This document shows positions 60,633 to 64,000 of a stretch of 64,000 nt of DNA, piece after piece; the stretch's first letter is position 1, and each line of letters opens with the position of its first letter. The notes under the pieces are model-generated. The model was given only the letters and a program-made list of their open reading frames with translations, was not told the origin of the DNA and searched no databases. A program made the translations under genes and the position numbers. The DNA comes from a virus. The stretch covers positions 105,278 through 169,277 of IMG/VR virus record IMGVR_UViG_3300042905_002309; one strand, written 5' to 3'.

Positions 60633-60661
60633 TTGACAAGTCATATGGGATGTGAGAGACT
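60633..60661 (+). promoter_or_regulatory. Right-end early promoter 2
   Basis: TTGACA (60633-60638), 17 bp, GAGACT (60656-60661). The upstream 25 bp (TTAAGTATTTGAT...) is also repeated at the 62578 promoter. Gene starts at 60692 after AAAGGAG. Confidence 0.65.
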
Positions 60662-60691
60662 TATTGAAGTTGAAACACAAAGGAGATATTT

Positions 60692-61147
60692 ATGTGGATT
60701 GAAAAGGGTAGTAATGTTCGGGTGATATGTTTATCAACATTTCCTAAGATTGAAGGAGAATTTCCATATCAGAGGGTTGAGCGTTTTTATTCATCTTTAG
60801 GTATTAGTTCCCATCATTTGCAGACGGTTGGAATGTGTGTTGAAGTGGTTGAAGGTGGGTACATGTTTATTGATTGGCAGAGTACTTTGAAGAGTCCTGT
60901 CTTTATACCTAAAGCACATCTTGTACCTGAATACAATCTTGATAAGAATGATGTACCGTTGACTAAGGGTGAGAAGGTATATATAGCGGTTAAGAATGAG
61001 ATAAAGGAGTTTACTTATATTGGTCAAAGTAAGTGGAAACATCATGGTTATGGGTGTGTTGCATTAGGGGCGCAGTTTATTGGTGAAGATGGCAAGAAGT
61101 TTTCACATTTTCATGCGAATGGGCGAGTTTGTGTAAAAGCGGATTAA
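60692..61147 (+). CDS. Unknown early protein, 151 aa
   Basis: ATG 60692, AAAGGAGATATTT upstream. Two similar beta domains (GSNVRVICLSTFPKIEGEFP; GEKVYIAVKNEIKEFTYIG) with GxKVxI-type starts, perhaps SH3/KOW-like modules. Ends HFHANGRVCVKAD. No family. Confidence 0.6.
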   Translation: MWIEKGSNVRVICLSTFPKIEGEFPYQRVERFYSSLGISSHHLQTVGMCVEVVEGGYMFIDWQSTLKSPVFIPKAHLVPEYNLDKNDVPLTKGEKVYIAVKNEIKEFTYIGQSKWKHHGYGCVALGAQFIGEDGKKFSHFHANGRVCVKAD

Positions 61148-61151
61148 AATT

Positions 61152-61427
61152 ATGAAAGAAAACATTAATGTAGTACTGGAAGATGCTTTTGACGGATTTT
61201 ATCGTAAGCAACGTCTTGGTAAAGCTTATCGATATACGGAATGGCGTCGCCAAATGCGGTCAGAGATTGTCAATGTAACTTCAAACAACATTGATACGAA
61301 TGGTTTCATTATTGTGCGTATTGTCGATCATTGGCCTAATGCCAGAACCTTTGATGTAATTGGTCATGATAGTAAGATGGTAGAGATTGTAGAGAATATT
61401 GTAAGTGAGTGGTTGAAGCAGGAATAA
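61152..61427 (+). CDS. Unknown early protein, 91 aa
   Basis: ATG 61152 after GGATTAAAATT. DAFDGFYRKQRLGKAYRYTE; NVTSNNIDTNGFIIVRIVDH; helical end VEIVENIVSEWLKQE. Unknown. Confidence 0.55.
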   Translation: MKENINVVLEDAFDGFYRKQRLGKAYRYTEWRRQMRSEIVNVTSNNIDTNGFIIVRIVDHWPNARTFDVIGHDSKMVEIVENIVSEWLKQE

Positions 61428-61431
61428 AATT

Positions 61432-61560
61432 ATGATATTAGACCTAATTGAAAAGTTGTTATTAAGTATATTGTTACTTTTACTAACAATGGCTACGGTA
61501 TTATCAGCGGGGTTACTTGTTATTGCATGTAAACTTTCTTGGAGAATGATGTTTAACTAG
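61432..61560 (+). CDS. Small membrane protein, 42 aa
   Basis: ATG 61432. MILDLIEKLLLSILLLLLTM then a second hydrophobic patch (VLSAGLLVIACKLSW). Single or double span; same-strand spacing of 4 bp after the previous gene supports coding. Confidence 0.5.
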   Translation: MILDLIEKLLLSILLLLLTMATVLSAGLLVIACKLSWRMMFN

Positions 61561-61570
61561 GATTAAAATT

Positions 61571-61984
61571 ATGACAATTCGTGAGTACATTTTAGGGTTG
61601 AAGGTAGGGGAACGAGTTATAGAGACTAGCAACAGTTGTCTATATGGGCGTTGTGGAACTGTTTATCATTCTAAAGAGGGTTACACTTGTATCATGTGGG
61701 ATAGAGTGCAAGGTGATGAAAATACTGGACACATGGGAACGAGTGTAACAGGTGGTGTAAGGCGAGTGAGTGAGGTATTAAACAGGGTGGATGTATTGAA
61801 TGGAATGGATTTAAAGCATGGGATAAAGACCTTCACATTAATTGTAGCAGAATGTGGTGAGTGTGGTCGGTATGATTTGAATAGTGGTGGTGAGGTTTTA
61901 TTTAAGTGTCCTATTTGCAAGTGTGATATGGACAAGGTTGGAACGGCTGTAATTGTTAAGCCGAATGATAACGATGATTTTTAA
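61571..61984 (+). CDS. Zinc-ribbon protein, 137 aa
   Basis: ATG 61571. N-terminal SH3-like stretch (LKVGERVIETSNSCLYGRCG, GYTCIMWDRVQGD) and a C-terminal ribbon VAECGECGRYDL then FKCPICKCDMD (CxxC...CxxC). Ends with an acidic tail. Probably an early regulatory or binding protein; family not recognised. Confidence 0.6.
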   Translation: MTIREYILGLKVGERVIETSNSCLYGRCGTVYHSKEGYTCIMWDRVQGDENTGHMGTSVTGGVRRVSEVLNRVDVLNGMDLKHGIKTFTLIVAECGECGRYDLNSGGEVLFKCPICKCDMDKVGTAVIVKPNDNDDF

Positions 61985-62000
61985 TAAAATGAGGTGAATT

Positions 62001-62303
62001 ATGAACTATTTTAAAGGTGAGACAATTGAACCTGAGATTAAGGTTACAAGGATTGGAAAGCGATGGCATTCCAGATTAATTTTATCTGGTAAAGTTATTG
62101 ATGAAATGGCTTGTAGTAATTCTTTGGATATTGGTTGGATATGTCGTGAGATGTTACGATGGCATTCAAAATTAGGATATATCAGTAATCGGGCAGAGTT
62201 TGCGAGGGATGCTAAGAGGGAGTCAAGGGTGCGTAAGGCAAATCCTGTAGGACAAGTATGGTACAGGAACAGATTACCGATTAAGAAAGGTATTAAGGTA
62301 TGA
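62001..62303 (+). CDS. Small basic protein, 100 aa
   Basis: ATG 62001, GAGGTG upstream. IKVTRIGKRWHSRLILSGKV; AREFARDAKRESRVRKANPV; strongly basic C-terminal half. The opening resembles a small DNA-mimic or dsRBD-like strand-loop, but no family is assigned. Confidence 0.55.
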   Translation: MNYFKGETIEPEIKVTRIGKRWHSRLILSGKVIDEMACSNSLDIGWICREMLRWHSKLGYISNRAEFARDAKRESRVRKANPVGQVWYRNRLPIKKGIKV

Positions 62304-62560
62304 TTAAATTTATTAAGAAGCTTGTGAATGTGTTAGGGACAATGATTGTCGGTGCTATTGGTATAATTACTATTATTTTAGGGTTAAAGTTATGTGTATA
62401 TCTTTATGAATATCTTGCAATAATTGCGGTTGCATTCTGTGTTGTGATGCTTTTTGGTGGTACGTATTTTGTTGGTTGGTTGGTCATAGGTACGTGTGGC
62501 GAGATACGGCACAACATTCAAAAACATAAGCTTATAAATAAGCGTCAAAAGAAAAGTTAA
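62300..62560 (+). CDS. Membrane protein, 86 aa
   Basis: ATGA overlap with the previous gene. Two strong spans (MIVGAIGIITIILGLKLCVY; IAVAFCVVMLFGGTYFVGWL) and a basic cytoplasmic tail (KHKLINKRQKKS). Unknown function; possibly a small inner-membrane modulator. Confidence 0.6.
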   Translation: MIKFIKKLVNVLGTMIVGAIGIITIILGLKLCVYLYEYLAIIAVAFCVVMLFGGTYFVGWLVIGTCGEIRHNIQKHKLINKRQKKS

Positions 62561-62577
62561 GTATTTCATCAGGCGTA

Positions 62578-62606
62578 TTGACAAGTTAATGGTGATATGA
62601 GAGACT
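62578..62606 (+). promoter_or_regulatory. Right-end early promoter 3
   Basis: TTGACA (62578-62583), 17 bp, GAGACT (62601-62606). Upstream bases match promoter 2 (TTAAGTATTT.AT...). It drives the tRNA-like segment and the gene at 62839. Confidence 0.65.
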
Positions 62607-62723
62607 ATTTGAAGTACGAGAGAAAGACACTGGTTGCGGAACGTGTGAAAACAAGATGGGTTCGAATCCCTACGGTGGAAAAGGGTAAACAGGACGCTGT
62701 TTTTATTGAAATCCTTTCGTATA

Positions 62724-62802
62724 GTTTAACTTGATGTAACGGTAGCATACGAGTCAACTCAAAAGGACTCAGAGGATTTGGTTCAATTCCAATTAGTTAA
62801 AC
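62724..62802 (+). tRNA. tRNA-like sequence, degenerate (Leu-CAA-like)
   Basis: Acceptor TTTAACT/AGTTAAA (62725-62731 and 62795-62801), G24-C102 flanking. D-arm ATGT-AACGGTA-GCAT with the invariant GG and A residues. T-arm with TTCAATT loop and 4-5 bp stem. The anticodon arm is abnormal: GAGTC/GACTC closes a 10-base loop containing CTCAAAA, the pattern of a Leu(CAA) anticodon with an AA insertion. No CCA encoded. A second T-arm-like motif (GGGTTCGAATCCC) lies at 62656-62668 without a partner stem. Confidence 0.4.
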
Positions 62803-62838
62803 GCATGTTATTTAATCTTTAAAACTAGGAGAAACGTT

Positions 62839-63018
62839 ATGCAAATTTCTGATTATGTATGTGGTGTGAAGGTATCGGTTGGTGAACCTTCTAAGAATCA
62901 TCTACGGATTGAGGCAAAGCACGATAAAATAATTTCCACGATGGAAATGAGTTTTATGCAATGGCAAGAATTTAAAGCTAAAATTGACAGGATTGGACTC
63001 CTTCAAAGGGTTTATTAG
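62839..63018 (+). CDS. Small unknown protein, 59 aa
   Basis: ATG 62839, AGGAGAAACGTT upstream. MQISDYVCGVKVSVGEPSKN; IISTMEMSFMQWQEFKAKID. Soluble. No family; kept for the good ribosome site and operon position. Confidence 0.55.
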   Translation: MQISDYVCGVKVSVGEPSKNHLRIEAKHDKIISTMEMSFMQWQEFKAKIDRIGLLQRVY

Positions 63019-63050
63019 TAAGATGTTTGAAATGTCGAAAGGGTTTTAAC

Positions 63051-63278
63051 ATGATAACGCTATTTGATCAGGTTTATATTAATGCGAAGCAGTTCAAGGG
63101 TCAGCGCAAAGGTCAGGCTTTGATGAATGCCTTGTTCGGGATTAACCAGAATCTTTACAATAAAATTAATCAGACAGAGGCAGATTGTTTTTACAATGAT
63201 GCCAACATTCCAAGGTTTGATACAGTTGTACAGGAAGTTAGTTCAAAAGAAATGTTGAGTATTTTGGGAGAAGGTTGA
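63051..63278 (+). CDS. Conserved small phage protein, 75 aa
   Basis: ATG 63051, AAAGGG upstream. ITLFDQVYINAKQFKGQRKG then QALMNALFGINQNL, and FYNDANIPRFDTVVQEV. The R.GQALMNAL...PFYND..IP cadence is one I recall from small proteins in many phages and related mobile elements; function unknown. Confidence 0.65.
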   Translation: MITLFDQVYINAKQFKGQRKGQALMNALFGINQNLYNKINQTEADCFYNDANIPRFDTVVQEVSSKEMLSILGEG

Positions 63279-63303
63279 CAAGTCACAGGGTATAGTGCAT
63301 ACT
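63275..63303 (+). promoter_or_regulatory. Right-end early promoter 4
   Basis: TTGACA (63275-63280) overlapping the previous stop, 17 bp, CATACT (63298-63303). AAAGGAGAACGGT then ATG 63337. Confidence 0.55.
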
Positions 63304-63336
63304 TATTGACAGTTGAACAACACAAAGGAGAACGGT

Positions 63337-63516
63337 ATGAATGAGAATGACGATGTTCTGATTGATCTTGCGAGAGAGTACATTGGGATTGATTACAACC
63401 AGTTCACGAAGGTACAGGATGCTATTGTAGCTGAATTGGTTACAGAGGGTTATTTGAAGAAGAGTAACACACGTTCAATTTTCATAGCGGGTAAGAAGTT
63501 TTTGGAAGGGGTTTGA
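63337..63516 (+). CDS. Small unknown protein, 59 aa
   Basis: ATG 63337 after AAAGGAG. MNENDDVLIDLAREYIGIDY; AIVAELVTEGYLKKSNTRSI; IFIAGKKFLEGV. Acidic N-terminus, helical. No family. Confidence 0.6.
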   Translation: MNENDDVLIDLAREYIGIDYNQFTKVQDAIVAELVTEGYLKKSNTRSIFIAGKKFLEGV

Positions 63517-63530
63517 TATTAACAATTTTA

Positions 63531-63717
63531 TTGAACCTTCTCCCATGCTAATAGTGCGCCTACACAATACCGTAGTATTGGTGAGGGAGAGGGTTCAAAC
63601 GTTTTAAGGATTTGACGAGGATAGACGACTGTGTAACATAGGTGCAACTCCCTTCGCCAGAGTATGGTATGTGATAGGTTGGAATAGGTTAGCTACCTGT
63701 ATGTGAAATCCCTTGTC
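63531..63717 (+). ncRNA. Candidate structured RNA (no ORF)
   Basis: Coding-empty but strongly base-paired. Stem 1: 63531-63544 pairs with 63585-63598 over 14 bp (one G-T), enclosing CAATAC/GTATTG (63565-63580, CGTA loop). Stem 2: 63614-63620 pairs with 63711-63717 (GACGAGG/CCTTGTC). Inner hairpin AGGT/ACCT at 63686-63698. No known RNA family recognised; not a tRNA. Could be a riboregulator or attenuator upstream of the gene at 63763. Confidence 0.4.
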
Positions 63718-63762
63718 AGGCTTGTGTGGTAGTAGGATTGAATTAAATTTAAAGGAGAAACT

Positions 63763-64000
63763 ATGAACGGATATTTAGGTGAAGTTGATGTACCGAAACA
63801 GGATACGCCATTTAAGAGGTATACTAAAGTAGATTGGGCAATGTATTATATTCTAATGTATGGTGGCATTGACGGAGATCATCACAAGACTTGGGTACTA
63901 GATCAGGTTGCAAGGGTGTTGAAGGGTACGCCAGTAGTCATTAAGAAAGCTACATGGGATAATGGTACTGTTAATTGGCGTGTGAATACTGGTGAACCAT
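63763..64000 (+). CDS. Conserved phage protein (5' part, runs off the window)
   Basis: ATG 63763 after AAAGGAGAAACT. YTKVDWAMYYILMYGGIDGD then HHKTWVLDQVARVLKGTPVV. The DWAMYYI.MYGGIDGDHHK.W..DQVARILKG block is one I recall from conserved hypothetical proteins of many tailed phages. Function unknown; the 3' end is outside the window. Confidence 0.7.
   Translation, partial: MNGYLGEVDVPKQDTPFKRYTKVDWAMYYILMYGGIDGDHHKTWVLDQVARVLKGTPVVIKKATWDNGTVNWRVNTGEP

Noticed and set aside
1-64000. CRISPR arrays, insertion sequences, integrase or attachment sites
   Set aside because: No regular spacer-repeat units, transposase motifs or integrase genes seen; a virulent phage is suggested. The repeats at 56-60 kb are too diverged and irregular for CRISPR.

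Overview
The window is part of the genome of a large contractile-tailed (myovirus-type) phage distantly related to T4. Hallmarks are a T4-style replication and recombination set: gp46-like SbcC/Rad50 subunit, family B DNA polymerase, UvsX, DnaB-type helicase, zinc-binding gp32-like ssDNA-binding protein and gp45-like clamp. It also carries a tail sheath, tail tube, gp53-like baseplate wedge, tape measure and large terminase. The DNA is A/T-rich apart from one patch. Translation mostly uses Shine-Dalgarno sites. The host cannot be named from the sequence. Capsid, portal, prohead protease, neck, gp47 and late sigma genes are not in this window.

Layout. 1-17.4 kb (+ strand) is the nucleotide metabolism, replication and recombination block, with two glycosyltransferases and one HNH endonuclease inserted. 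It ends at a strong intrinsic terminator. 17.4-48.9 kb is the virion block, on both strands: spike-like baseplate protein, hub and wedge proteins, tape measure, tail chaperone with a probable -1 ribosomal frameshift, tube, sheath, terminase, two peptidoglycan hydrolases, and a set of proteins whose N-termini look like T4 capsid-targeting leaders. 49-54.3 kb (- strand) is a dense accessory operon of small genes, with a HAD phosphatase, two ATP-grasp-like enzymes and a probable PD-(D/E)XK nuclease. 55.6-59.1 kb (- strand) is a more G+C-rich patch with a MoxR-type AAA+ ATPase, a DUF3150-like protein and an unknown protein, separated by repeat-rich non-coding DNA. 60-64 kb (+ strand) is an early-type region of small unknown genes, a tRNA-like sequence and a structured non-coding stretch.

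Regulation is readable. Virion genes are preceded by a T4-late-like box (consensus near NATAAATA or CTAAATAATT). Replication genes use sigma70-like promoters with 16-bp spacing and TGA just before the -10. The right-end genes use a separate repeated promoter (TTGACA, 17 bp, GAGACT-like -10).

The most interesting content: (1) a candidate three-part MoxR ATPase / DUF3150-like / metallopeptidase-VWA chaperone system encoded by the phage, with the VWA partner expressed late; (2) a family of putative capsid-targeted cargo proteins, including a GNAT acetyltransferase, a nucleotidyltransferase and a lytic transglycosylase, that could be injected with the DNA; (3) a programmed frameshift in a T4-like tail chaperone gene; (4) paired or palindromic late promoters; (5) repeat arrays around the AAA+ genes. 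Five HNH endonuclease loci, one of them broken, sit at gene junctions.
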